Of a stretch of 64,000 nucleotides of DNA, positions 48,653 through 59,879 are shown in pieces. The DNA is from Acidobacteriota bacterium. GTDB lineage: Bacteria > Acidobacteriota > Terriglobia > Terriglobales > Acidobacteriaceae. Position 1 is the stretch's first letter. Every line of letters begins with the position of its first letter. The stretch lies in assembly GCA_018268895.1 (NCBI GenBank), contig JAFDVP010000007.1:310001-374000 (forward strand), written 5' to 3'. The position numbers and the translations under genes were made by a program. Below the pieces are notes generated by a model, which worked only from the letters and a program-made list of their open reading frames with translations, ran no database searches and was not told where the DNA came from.

Positions 48653-51493
48653 TCAGCCCGTGTTCCTCAGTCCGGCGCTGATGCCGTTGATCGTCGCCGA
48701 GATGGCGCGGTTCAGCTCCGCCGACTCCGGCTCGCCCTTGGCGATCGCGGCGCGTTTGCGGCGGATCAGCTCGACCTGGATGAGGCTCATTGGGTCGACG
48801 TAGGGGTTGCGCAGGCGGATCGAGCGCTCGAGCACGGGGTTCGTCTCGAGCAGTCTCTGCTGGCCGGTGACGGCGAGCAGCATCCTGTGCGTCAGGTCGA
48901 ACTCCTGCTTCAGCGTCGTATACACACGCTCGCGCAGAGCCTCATCTTCCACCAGCGAGGCGTAGAGCTTCGCGATGCCGAAGTCCGACTTCGCCAGCGC
49001 CATCTCCACATTGCGGATGATGTCGACGAAGAGCGGGAAGTCCTTCGTCATCGACTGAAGCTGCTTGAGGCCATCGGGGTTCTCGCGCACGAACTCGTCC
49101 AGCGCATAGCCCACGCCGAACCACGCGGGCACAAGTTGACGCGACTGCATCCAGCCGAAGACCCACGGGATGGCGCGCAGGTCGGCCATCGATTTCTTCC
49201 CGGTGCGCTTCGTCGGGCGCGAGCCGATGCGCGCGTTCTCAAGCTCCGCCACCGGCGTCGCCTGCTGGAAGTAGGTGAACGTGTCCGGGTTGTCGATGAT
49301 GTGCTTGCGGTAGAACTCGTAGGAGGTCGCCGAGATGCGCTCCATCGCGGCCTCCCACGCGGGCGTAATCTCGCCGGTCAGGTGCGGCGTGGCCGCTCCC
49401 TTCTGCAACGTGGCATCGGGCCGCGCCAGCGCGTCGAGCGACGCCGCGATCATCAGCTCAAGATTGCGTTCGGCGAGGATGACGTCGGAGTACTTCCAGT
49501 TGAGCACCTCGCCCTGCTCCGTAAGGCGAAGCTCGCCTGAGAAGCTGTCGACCGGCTGCGCGTAGATGGCGCGATGCGTCGGCCCGCCGCCGCGGCCCAC
49601 CGTTCCTCCGCGGCCGTGGAAGAGGCGCAGCGTCACGCCGCACTCGGCGGCCACGCGGTGCAGCTCGCGGTGCGCCTTCCATATCTGCCACGTGCTCGTA
49701 ATCATGCCGCCGTCCTTGTTCGAGTCGGAGTAGCCGAGCATGATCTCCTGCCGGTGGCCCCACGACTTCAGCAGCGGCTGATACGCCTCGCTCGACCACA
49801 GACGCCGCATGACTCCCGCCGCATTCTCGAGGTCTTCGATCGACTCGAACAGCGGCACCGGCTGCAATCCCGGATCGTCGCCCTGCGCTTCCACCTTCAC
49901 ACCGCCCAGCCGCGCCAGCCACAGCACGTTCAGCACATCCTCGGCGTTCGTCGCTCCGCTGATGACGTACTGCTGTATCGCTTCAGGCGGATACGTGCGC
50001 TTCAGTTGCGCGATCGCGCGGAAGGTATCGAGCACCTCGGCGGTCTGCGGCGACAGAGCCGACGGAAGACGAAGCGCCGAAGCATCCGTGCTCTCTTCCA
50101 CGCAGCCTGCGATCTCGTTCACCGCGGCCGAATGCACGCGCGCGTGCTGGCGGATGTCGAGCGTCTGCAGATGCAGCCCGAAGGCGCGCACCTCGATCAG
50201 CAGCGGGTCGATCAGCATCTCGGCCAGGCGCTCGCCGCGGTTCTGCATCAGGCTTGCGCGCAGCACGGTGAGGTCAGCCAGCAGGTCGGCGGCGCGCGTG
50301 TACGGCGACAGCGCAGGGTTCGGCGGCAGCGGCACGGAGCTCTGCGGCGTCGCGCCCAGCCGCATCATGATGCAGGCGATCAGCAGCCGCACATACTCGA
50401 AGTGGAAGCGCTCCTCGAGCGCCGTCTGCCCGGCGGTGCGAAGCTGCTCCAGGTAGTGGTCGAGCAGCGACTTCAGCTCCGCCGACACCGGCACCTGCTG
50501 CGTTGAGCTGCCAAGCTGCTCAAACACGTTCTGCAAACGGCGCCTGTAGTGGTTCAGTAGCAGCGCGTGAGCCATCGCCAGCGCGTCGTTCGTCGTCTCG
50601 GAGATGACGAATGGGTTGCCGTCGCGGTCGCCGCCGATCCACGAGCCGAAGTTCACAAGCTGCGGAAGCTCCGCGATCGAACTATGTTCCCCGTACTCTG
50701 CCTCGAACGCGGCGGCCACCTCGGCGTAAAGAACCGGCAGCGTGTCGAAGAGCGACGCCTCGTAGTAGTCCAGCGCCATGCGTATCTCGTCGCGCACCAT
50801 GGGCCGCGCGCTGCGCACGTCGTCGGTCTGCCACAGGGCCGTGATCTCGGCGGTGATGTCGTGCTCCAACGCCTCAAGCTCGGCCTCGGGAACGGCGATG
50901 CGGTCGAGCTTTTCGAGCAGGTCCGAGATGCGGCGGCGCTTGAACGTCACCGACCTCCGCGCAACCTCGGTAGGATGCGCCGTAAAGACGGGCGTAATCA
51001 CCACACGCGAGAGCAGCGCCAGCGCCTGCTTCGCGTCGAGTCCCGCCTCCTTCAGGCGGCGCAGCGTTCCGCGCAGATCGCCGCGCGGCGGGGGAGCGTC
51101 GTTCAACTGCCCGGACTGGCGGCGGCGTTTCCGATGATTGGTTTCGGCAAGATTGATCAGCTCGAAGTAGAAGCTGAAGGCGCGCGCAAGCTGGTAGACG
51201 CGCGTCAGGTCGCCGGCATGGGTGTGGACCGCCAGCAACGCCTGCTGCATGTTCGACGCGGCATTGGCTGTGTCGCCCCCAGTATCGGCCTCGCGTCGCG
51301 CAATCGCCGTGCGGCGAAGCTGCTCGACAGCTTCGTACAACGGTGCCCCCGATTGCTCCTTGAGCACCTCGCCCAGCAGCATGCCCAGCGAGCGCACATC
51401 CCGGCGCAGCGGGACTTCTTTTAGCTCGCCTGTCGGGGCAAGGAGTTCGGCAAGACGCTGTGGCCAGTTTGCAGGAGTCCAGAGAGACGGCAT
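48653..51493 (-). CDS. ppc: Phosphoenolpyruvate carboxylase
   Basis: Anaplerotic enzyme converting PEP and bicarbonate to oxaloacetate. The product is 946 residues from ATG 51493 (GGAGAG just upstream; the ATG at 51550 adds 19 non-homologous residues). Catalytic segments are VFTAHPTEVARRS (the His site), MLGYSDSNKDGG and FHGRGGTVGRGGGP. The C-terminus ends NGISAGLRNTG, the usual RNTG tail. A loop at VEESTDASALRLPSALSP looks slightly extended. Monocistronic as far as can be seen. Confidence 0.97.
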   Translation of the reverse strand: MPSLWTPANWPQRLAELLAPTGELKEVPLRRDVRSLGMLLGEVLKEQSGAPLYEAVEQLRRTAIARREADTGGDTANAASNMQQALLAVHTHAGDLTRVYQLARAFSFYFELINLAETNHRKRRRQSGQLNDAPPPRGDLRGTLRRLKEAGLDAKQALALLSRVVITPVFTAHPTEVARRSVTFKRRRISDLLEKLDRIAVPEAELEALEHDITAEITALWQTDDVRSARPMVRDEIRMALDYYEASLFDTLPVLYAEVAAAFEAEYGEHSSIAELPQLVNFGSWIGGDRDGNPFVISETTNDALAMAHALLLNHYRRRLQNVFEQLGSSTQQVPVSAELKSLLDHYLEQLRTAGQTALEERFHFEYVRLLIACIMMRLGATPQSSVPLPPNPALSPYTRAADLLADLTVLRASLMQNRGERLAEMLIDPLLIEVRAFGLHLQTLDIRQHARVHSAAVNEIAGCVEESTDASALRLPSALSPQTAEVLDTFRAIAQLKRTYPPEAIQQYVISGATNAEDVLNVLWLARLGGVKVEAQGDDPGLQPVPLFESIEDLENAAGVMRRLWSSEAYQPLLKSWGHRQEIMLGYSDSNKDGGMITSTWQIWKAHRELHRVAAECGVTLRLFHGRGGTVGRGGGPTHRAIYAQPVDSFSGELRLTEQGEVLNWKYSDVILAERNLELMIAASLDALARPDATLQKGAATPHLTGEITPAWEAAMERISATSYEFYRKHIIDNPDTFTYFQQATPVAELENARIGSRPTKRTGKKSMADLRAIPWVFGWMQSRQLVPAWFGVGYALDEFVRENPDGLKQLQSMTKDFPLFVDIIRNVEMALAKSDFGIAKLYASLVEDEALRERVYTTLKQEFDLTHRMLLAVTGQQRLLETNPVLERSIRLRNPYVDPMSLIQVELIRRKRAAIAKGEPESAELNRAISATINGISAGLRNTG

Positions 51494-51566
51494 CTCTCCA
51501 ATTATTGCACCGTTGGCAGGACACCCTTGCGGTGGCCAGTTTCGGCGCACCGCCGGGCGGATGACC

Positions 51567-51815
51567 TCACATCACCAGAGCCAGTTTCTCGAGCTCCTCC
51601 TGCATACTTTTGAGCGAATAGCCCGTGCGCTCGATACGGGAGACCATCGTGCGGGCCTCGTGGCTGGATACGCCATAGCCTCGCGTAGCAAGATAACTGC
51701 TGATCACGTCTCCAACCTGCCAGGAGTCGAGGTGGGCGCGCAGCAACTCCTCGCGCAGGCCTGCAAGGTCCGCCTCAGAGAACTTCTCAACCGCGTTTGC
51801 CGTGATTGCCGCCAT
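51567..51815 (-). CDS. Small helical protein of unknown function
   Basis: The product is 82 residues from ATG 51815 with a strong ribosome site (GGAGAGGAGAGGCG). It is nearly all alpha-helical: FSEADLAGLREELLRAHLDS, QVGDVISSYLATRGYGVS and SLKSMQEELEKLALVM. No Cys or His motif and no membrane segment. It lies 73 bp upstream of ppc on the same strand and might be co-transcribed. Family not recognised. Confidence 0.65.
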   Translation of the reverse strand: MAAITANAVEKFSEADLAGLREELLRAHLDSWQVGDVISSYLATRGYGVSSHEARTMVSRIERTGYSLKSMQEELEKLALVM

Positions 51816-52017
51816 CGCCTCTCCTCTCCGCGCGTCGCGCCTGTTACCGGCCCTCCGCCATACTTCATTAGATGAGCCTTCCATCCAATAGTTGCGGTAC
51901 GTCGCTTCCAGTTAGACGCTCATTAGACGCTCACCGATGTGAGTACGCACAGAGGTTAGCGAAAGGTTCCCGTCAGTTGACTGCCACCACTTTGTCACAG
52001 ATTTGTATAAACCCGCG

Positions 52018-52191
52018 TCAGCTCGCGCGATCGGCCAGCAACACCGGGATTCCGTCCACCACGGGATAGCGGCGCGAGCACCCGGCGCAGACGACGGAGC
52101 CGTCCCCGGCGCGGAGCTTCGCGCGACACACTGGGCAGACCAGCCTCTCCAGCTCGCGCAGCGACTTTGTCAACTCGACCATTGTCTCCAT
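52018..52191 (-). CDS. Trm112-like zinc-ribbon protein
   Basis: A 57-residue protein (54 if the ATG at 52182, which has a better-spaced GGAG, is used). LERLVCPVCRAKLRAG and VVCAGCSRRYPVVDGIPVLL form the two-CxxC zinc ribbon followed by the YPxxxGIPxxL tail characteristic of Trm112/YcaR. In other organisms these are activators of methyltransferases; bacterial partners are mostly unknown. Divergent from folD, with about 50 bp between the starts. Confidence 0.85.
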   Translation of the reverse strand: METMVELTKSLRELERLVCPVCRAKLRAGDGSVVCAGCSRRYPVVDGIPVLLADRAS

Positions 52192-52240
52192 GCTAAGCCA
52201 TCGGCAGCGCATAGGCGCGATGCCGTCGCGGCACGATACC

Positions 52241-53191
52241 ATGAATACAGATATGACTAAACATCCGCACGTTCTCGACGGAGTCGCCATCGCCTCCGAG
52301 ATCAAGGCCGAGGCCGGCCGCGAAGCCGCCGCGCTCTCCGCCAAAGGCATCACCCCCGGGCTCGCCGTCATCCTCGTCGGCAACGTCGCCGCATCGGAGA
52401 TCTACGTTCGCAGCAAGGTGAAGACCTGCGGCGAACTCGGCATCTTCAGCGAGATGCTGACGCCGCCCGAATCGATCACCACCGAAGAGATGCTCGCGCT
52501 GGTCGCCAAGCTGAACGCGCGCGACGACATCGACGGCATCCTCATCCAGCTTCCTCTACCGAAGCACGTCGACACCAAGCGGCTGCTCGAGGCCGTGTCG
52601 CCAGATAAGGACGTTGACGGCTTCCACCCCGTCAACGCGGGACGCCTGCAGAGCGGCCAGCCGGGACTCGCGCCCTGCACGCCCGCAGGCATCATCGAGG
52701 TCCTCAAGCGCAGCAAGCTGCCCATCGCGGGGCAGAACGCCGTTGTCCTGGGCCGCTCCGACATTGTGGGCAAACCAGCCGCCCTGATGCTGCTCAACGA
52801 ATCGGCCACCGTCACCATCTGCCACAGCAAGACGCGCGACCTGCCCGCCGTCACACGCAACGCCGATATTCTCGTCGCCGCCATCGGGCGCCCCGGCTAC
52901 GTCACGCCCGAGATGGTGAAGCCCGGCGCCGTGCTGATCGACGTCGGCATCAACCGCCTCACCGATGCGGCAGACGTCGAGCGCTTCTTCCCCGGCGACG
53001 CCGGACGCGCGGCCACCTTCGCCAAGCGCGGTTCGGTCATCGTGGGTGACATCCACCCCGCGGCCTTCGCCATCTCCAGTGCCTACACACCAGTGCCCGG
53101 AGGCGTGGGCGCGTTGACCATCGCCATGCTGATGCACAACACCGTCAAGGCCGCGAAGCTGCGGCGCGGCATTCCCGTGGAGCGCGCGTAA
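52241..53191 (+). CDS. folD: Bifunctional methylenetetrahydrofolate dehydrogenase/cyclohydrolase
   Basis: It interconverts 5,10-methylene-, methenyl- and 10-formyl-THF. The product is 316 residues from ATG 52241 (ATG 52253 is an alternative; neither has a strong ribosome site). Signatures: ASEIYVRSKVKTCGELGI (with the catalytic Lys), GILIQLPLPKHV, DKDVDGFHPVN, PCTPAGIIEVL, VVLGRSDIVGKPAALMLL (NADP fold) and TPVPGGVGALTIAML. coaE starts 5 bases after its stop, so folD-coaE form an operon. Confidence 0.97.
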   Translation: MNTDMTKHPHVLDGVAIASEIKAEAGREAAALSAKGITPGLAVILVGNVAASEIYVRSKVKTCGELGIFSEMLTPPESITTEEMLALVAKLNARDDIDGILIQLPLPKHVDTKRLLEAVSPDKDVDGFHPVNAGRLQSGQPGLAPCTPAGIIEVLKRSKLPIAGQNAVVLGRSDIVGKPAALMLLNESATVTICHSKTRDLPAVTRNADILVAAIGRPGYVTPEMVKPGAVLIDVGINRLTDAADVERFFPGDAGRAATFAKRGSVIVGDIHPAAFAISSAYTPVPGGVGALTIAMLMHNTVKAAKLRRGIPVERA

Positions 53192-53196
53192 CCGCC

Positions 53197-53880
53197 ATGC
53201 TGCGCGTCGGTCTTACAGGAGGTCTCGGCAGCGGTAAGTCCACCGTCGGACTGATGCTGGCACAGCGCGGAGCGTACCTGCTCAAAGCCGATGAGATCGC
53301 CCGCGAGCTGATGCAGCCAGGCGAGGCCGTCTACAACAGCATCGTGCAGCACTTCGGCAAGGGGATCGTCCTGCCGGATGGGCAGCTTGACCGCGCCGAG
53401 CTTGCCCGCATCGCCTTCGCCGACGGCCGCGTCGAAGAGCTGAACGCCATCGTGCATCCTGCGACCATCGCCGAGCAGGCCGCAATCGTGGCTGAGATCG
53501 CCGTAGACGACCCCACGGCCGTCGTCGTCGTCGAGTCGGCGCTGCTCTTTGAAACAAAGCACAACGCCCCAGCTGCCACCGATGAACCCGCCTCTCCGTG
53601 GCGCTCGCGCTTCGACTGCGTTGTGCTGGTGGTGGCGTCGGAGTCCACGAAGATCGAGCGCTACATCCAGCGCGCCGCCGGCGACACCGCACTCTCTCCC
53701 GAACGACGAGCTGAGCTCTCCGGTGAGGCGGCTCGCCGCCTGGCGCAGCAGATGCCCGATGCGGAGAAAGAGAAGCTCAGCGACTTCATCGTGCCGAACA
53801 ACGGCACGCTCGAGGAGCTTGAGGAACTGGTCGACGAACTATGGCCGGTGCTGCACTACGCCGCCGCCAACACGCCTTGA
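53197..53880 (+). CDS. coaE: Dephospho-CoA kinase
   Basis: Last step of CoA synthesis: phosphorylates the 3'-OH of dephospho-CoA. 227 residues. P-loop GGLGSGKST (8-16), then KADEIARELMQPG, where E. coli has DADIIARQVVEPG (first Asp is Lys here, second Asp kept). ESALLFE stands for the usual PLLFE region. A ~10-residue insertion (KHNAPAATDEPASPWRSR) follows. The C-terminus has DFIVPNNGTLEELEELV. Second gene of the folD operon. Confidence 0.93.
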   Translation: MLRVGLTGGLGSGKSTVGLMLAQRGAYLLKADEIARELMQPGEAVYNSIVQHFGKGIVLPDGQLDRAELARIAFADGRVEELNAIVHPATIAEQAAIVAEIAVDDPTAVVVVESALLFETKHNAPAATDEPASPWRSRFDCVVLVVASESTKIERYIQRAAGDTALSPERRAELSGEAARRLAQQMPDAEKEKLSDFIVPNNGTLEELEELVDELWPVLHYAAANTP

Positions 53881-53905
53881 ACAGCGTTGTCGGTAAACTC
53901 CGGGG

Positions 53906-54112
53906 CTAAGTCGCTTTGCGCTGGAAGCTGGTCTTCTTCGTGTTGGCGAACGAGTCCTTCACCTTCACCGATGTCGCGGCTGTTCCATGGGCCGCCTTTG
54001 CGCCACCGTTTGCCTGGGCCGCCGCCTTTTCGCGCAGCGCCTGGAGCTTCTGTGCCTTCCGGCCCAGCCCGCCAACCTTTGCTCCGCCTGCTTTAGGAAT
54101 GAAGTCGCTCAT
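53906..54112 (-). CDS. Small basic protein of unknown function
   Basis: The 68-residue product is rich in Lys and Ala: MSDFIPKAGGAKVGGLGRKA, LQALREKAAAQA and NTKKTSFQRKAT. It has no Cys, is probably partly disordered and is strongly basic, so nucleic acid or acidic-partner binding is possible. It is convergent with coaE (25 bp). I am not aware of a named family. The GC3-rich codon use supports coding. Confidence 0.55.
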   Translation of the reverse strand: MSDFIPKAGGAKVGGLGRKAQKLQALREKAAAQANGGAKAAHGTAATSVKVKDSFANTKKTSFQRKAT

Positions 54113-54132
54113 GCAGAGATTTTCTCACAGCG

Positions 54133-56082
54133 TCAGGGTAGTTTGCCGTGGTTGGCCGCCGAGATGGGTGTGGCAACCGGCGTGGCAACTCCCACAAACT
54201 CGGTGACCGAGTTGTACGTGAAGTTTGCCACCCACAGATTTCCCGATGGATCGATGGCGATCCCGCGCGGTCCGCTCAGGCCAATGTTCACTCCGTCGGA
54301 CGTGTAGCTGTCTGTGCCGAAGCCCGTCGCCGGCGACAGCGCCGTGCCGGAGTTCGAGAACGCCGAGATGGAGTTGTTGTCGCGGTTGGCGACCCAGACG
54401 CGGTTGCTTCCATCGATGGCGATGCCGGCCGGTCCGCCCAGGCCGCCGCCCGTGTAGCCGCCAGCGGGCGAGATCATCGCGCCGTTGGTGTCGGCCTTGC
54501 CTAGTGCATTGTTGCGGCTCGAGGTGAACCACACCTTGTCCGACGAATCGATGGCCACAGGAGTGAGGTCGTTGCCCGTCGCCGTCAGCGCCTGCGTGAG
54601 CCGTGTCGAAGAGGAGGGCAGCGTCAGATGGTACAGAGCACCGTTATGTCCCAGCGTCCAGGCGCTCCCATTCGAGGCAACCGCGATCCCCGAGGTGTAT
54701 GCGTCCGTCAGGAAGCTCGAGAGCTTTGAGCCCGACGGTGCGATCACCGTGGTGTGGTCGGTGCCCGAGAGCCATAGATTCCCCGAGGGGTCGAACGCCG
54801 GAAAGAAGCAGCTCGTGCCGCAGGCATACGGTGTCTGCGTGACCGGCGCGCCGTTGTTCAGCAGCACTGAAACGCTGTTCGCGCCGGGAATGAAGTTGAC
54901 CACCCACGGGCTGTCCTGCGCATCGATCGCGACGGCAAACGGCTGCTTGAGACCGCCGTTGCGAGTGTCGAAGAGGATATTGCCCGTCGGCGAAAACTTA
55001 GTAAGATTGCCGCTGGCATAGCCCGGAACCCAGACGTTGCCCTGCGAGTCGATCGCCGGATAGTAGGGCCCGGGCATATCGTCGGAGAAGAAGGTGATCG
55101 AGAGCGTCCAGTCGTTGGGCGCCGCGGCTAGCGTGGGCATGTAAGGCGAGTTCGCCGCCGCAATCTTGAAAAGCGTCGCCACGTTCAAACCCGGATTGTG
55201 CGCCATGTTCAGCACCGCCGCCGCCGTGTTCGCGGGCAGCGGATCGTTGGTCGAAGGACGCGTCGCCGCAAACAGCGTGTCGCACGCCGGCCCTCCGCCG
55301 GTGGAGTTGATGCACGGCACCAGCAGGTTCGCCAGCGCGTTGATCTTCGCCTGCGGAATGAAGCCGTTCCCGGCGTCGTTGTAGGCCTTCGCCGTCCCCG
55401 TCTCCAGGTCGACCAGGTTGTTATACGTGCTGAAGGCGTTCGCCAGCCCCGCTAGGGCGTTGGCCGAGTTGCCGGAGCCAACGTGCGTTGCGTCGGTCAT
55501 GAAGCCCGCCAGAGAATAGGCCGTCGCAACGGTCGAGACCTCGTTGATCACAAACGCCGGGATGTACCCGGCAAAGCTGCCCGTAGCCGGGCACGTGCCG
55601 AAGGTCGCCAACATGCCGATCACCGGGTTGACCACCACGCCGCTGAACCCAGGATTGCCGTTCGAGGCGTACACGTAAACCTGCTGTCCCGGGGTGCAGG
55701 TGTAGCGGTCGGTAAAGCTGAAGTTGCCGGTGCTGCTGCTGGTGATATAAGCGCCGTCCTTATCGACCGAGACGCCCGGTTTCCTGGGGTCCAGCAGCGA
55801 GACGCTGGGCTGTCCCCATCCCGAGGTGTTCACCGCAAAGAGATAGATGTGTGCCCCGGCGATCGCCTGCTTGCCTCCAAACGACGCCCCTTCCGTCGTT
55901 GCGACAGTCGTCAGGGTGCCCACCGTGGTGGTGGAGCTGGGGGTGGTGACCGGCGTCGTCGAAGCAGGCGGAGTCGAGGAGGATGAGGGCCGCGTAGGCG
56001 GTAAACCGCATCCCGCCATAAAGATAGCGGCTGCGGGCAGCACAAACAGCAGACTTCGCCGGAGATGAGTCTGGAGAATCAA
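54133..56082 (-). CDS. Lipoprotein with NHL-type beta-propeller
   Basis: This 649-residue protein has a lipoprotein signal (lipobox FMAGC, Cys at 25) and a Ser/Thr/Pro linker (about 30-60). Next is a region with paired Cys (TCTPGQQVYVYASNGNPG; GTCPATGSF), then from about 340 to the end repeated blades such as PAIDSQGNVWVPGY, AFDPSGNLWLSGTD, AIDGSNRVWVANRD and AIDPSGNLWVANFT. These are NHL/Vgb-like repeats that form a propeller for protein or glycan contacts. It is secreted to the outer side and its partner is unknown. Confidence 0.85.
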   Translation of the reverse strand: MILQTHLRRSLLFVLPAAAIFMAGCGLPPTRPSSSSTPPASTTPVTTPSSTTTVGTLTTVATTEGASFGGKQAIAGAHIYLFAVNTSGWGQPSVSLLDPRKPGVSVDKDGAYITSSSTGNFSFTDRYTCTPGQQVYVYASNGNPGFSGVVVNPVIGMLATFGTCPATGSFAGYIPAFVINEVSTVATAYSLAGFMTDATHVGSGNSANALAGLANAFSTYNNLVDLETGTAKAYNDAGNGFIPQAKINALANLLVPCINSTGGGPACDTLFAATRPSTNDPLPANTAAAVLNMAHNPGLNVATLFKIAAANSPYMPTLAAAPNDWTLSITFFSDDMPGPYYPAIDSQGNVWVPGYASGNLTKFSPTGNILFDTRNGGLKQPFAVAIDAQDSPWVVNFIPGANSVSVLLNNGAPVTQTPYACGTSCFFPAFDPSGNLWLSGTDHTTVIAPSGSKLSSFLTDAYTSGIAVASNGSAWTLGHNGALYHLTLPSSSTRLTQALTATGNDLTPVAIDSSDKVWFTSSRNNALGKADTNGAMISPAGGYTGGGLGGPAGIAIDGSNRVWVANRDNNSISAFSNSGTALSPATGFGTDSYTSDGVNIGLSGPRGIAIDPSGNLWVANFTYNSVTEFVGVATPVATPISAANHGKLP

Positions 56083-56107
56083 AACGGAACCGTTATGGCT
56101 TAGACCG

Positions 56108-56135
56108 CGTAAGTGCTTATAGAGGTTTACTTACG
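56108..56135. repeat. Inverted repeat CGTAAGT...ACTTACG upstream of the NHL lipoprotein gene
   Basis: 7-bp arms 14 bases apart, 26-53 bp before the lipoprotein ATG. On the minus strand a TATAAG lies between the arms with TGTTGA 17 bp upstream, so the repeat may frame a promoter. Low certainty. The rest of the 247-bp gap before hsp20 is AT-rich without a clear motif. Confidence 0.3.
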
Positions 56136-56329
56136 TGATCAACAATAGTAGGAGAATACCGCAGGGCGGACGACGGCGAAATTAACCTTTGGTGGTAGCT
56201 GAATGGCTGATTCGATATATGAGCGTAATAATGTCATATTATTTGCAACCCATATTGTTATGTGCGCGTCATATAAATAGCTCGGATAAAGATTGACCGG
56301 CGAACGATCACCCAGCAAAGGAGCTCGAC

Positions 56330-56842
56330 ATGACCATTACGCGCTTTACCCCTGCCCTGCGGTTTGCCCCTGCCCGCCATTCCTCTGGTGAGTTCACCTT
56401 GCAGGACCGCTTGAGCTCGATCTTCGAGGATCTCGGCTGGGAGCCTGAGGTGCCGGAGACGAAGAAAAACAGCTTCGTCCCCGCCGTCGATGTCTATGAA
56501 GATGCGCAGAAGGTGACCGTCAAGCTGGAGGTCCCCGGCATCGCCAGGGAAGACCTCGACGTGCGCCTGGAGAACCAGACGCTGACGGTGACGGGCGAGC
56601 GCAAGTTCGAGAACGAGGCGAAGAAGGAGAACTTCCACCGCATCGAGCGCAGCTTCGGCAGCTTTATCCGCACCTTCACCCTCCCGCTGACGGTGGACAC
56701 CGAGTCGATCAAGGCGAACTACGACGCCGGCGTCCTTACCATCACGCTGGACAAGAAGCCTGAGGCGAAGCCGAAGCAGGTGGCGATCGAAGCCGGTCCC
56801 GCCGCCGAGGACACACTGGCGGCCGGAGTACCGCTTCACTAA
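56330..56842 (+). CDS. Small heat shock protein (Hsp20/alpha-crystallin)
   Basis: This 170-residue ATP-independent chaperone has an N-terminal variable arm (1 to about 45), an alpha-crystallin domain at about 48-150 (VDVYEDAQKVTVKLEVPG, LENQTLTVTGERKF, FGSFIRTFTLP, NYDAGVLTITL) and a C-terminal tail. It has an AAAGGAG ribosome site and its own terminator. Its neighbour downstream is clpB, with which it would cooperate in disaggregation. No CIRCE element is seen upstream. Confidence 0.95.
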   Translation: MTITRFTPALRFAPARHSSGEFTLQDRLSSIFEDLGWEPEVPETKKNSFVPAVDVYEDAQKVTVKLEVPGIAREDLDVRLENQTLTVTGERKFENEAKKENFHRIERSFGSFIRTFTLPLTVDTESIKANYDAGVLTITLDKKPEAKPKQVAIEAGPAAEDTLAAGVPLH

Positions 56843-56878
56843 GGGCTTGCATCTCTGGCCGTATGGATGTCGCAGTAT

Positions 56879-56908
56879 GGCGGGAGACGAAACTGTCTCC
56901 CGCCTTTT
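56879..56908 (+). terminator. Intrinsic terminator after hsp20
   Basis: GGCGGGAGAC (56879-56888) and GTCTCCCGCC (56895-56904) pair around 6 bases, followed by TTTT. It separates hsp20 from clpB, so the two are transcribed separately or by read-through only. Confidence 0.85.
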
Positions 56909-56992
56909 GCATGGATACGATTTGAGGAGTGACGGTATGGGCACTCCTGTTTTTTGGAAGTATGTTTTTGGGGAAGCATGTTTTTGTTAAGG

Positions 56993-57025
56993 GCACCCGT
57001 TCGACTCCGCTCAGGGCAGGCTCTT
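56993..57025. repeat. Fragment of repeat family A
   Basis: GGCACCCGTTCGACTCCGCTCAGGGCAGGCT, a mix of family A words behind a family C end. It is followed by a GGGGCTGG...AGGGCTTTAGCCCCTGA stretch similar to the palindrome at 44895-44908. It lies in the clpB upstream region. Confidence 0.45.
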
Positions 57026-57132
57026 CAGCCGTGCCGGGGCTGGAGAGAGGTGAAAGGGCTTTAGCCCCTGAGGTCTGCGGTTGGACTTAGGATTTGTGGG
57101 GATGTCGATCTCCACGTAAGGGAGAGATTTGA

Positions 57133-59805
<2,673 letters not shown>

Positions 59806-59822
59806 CAGAGCAGAAAAAGAGA

Positions 59823-59852
59823 GGACCGGATGCTAGTGCATCCGGTCCTTTT
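59823..59852 (+). terminator. Intrinsic terminator after clpB
   Basis: GGACCGGATGC (59823-59833) and GCATCCGGTCC (59838-59848) form a perfect 11-bp stem with a TAGT loop, followed by TTTTGTT. The facing acyltransferase gene ends 28 bp beyond. Confidence 0.9.
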
Positions 59853-59879
59853 GTTAAAAGCTGTATCGATTTCTGCGCG

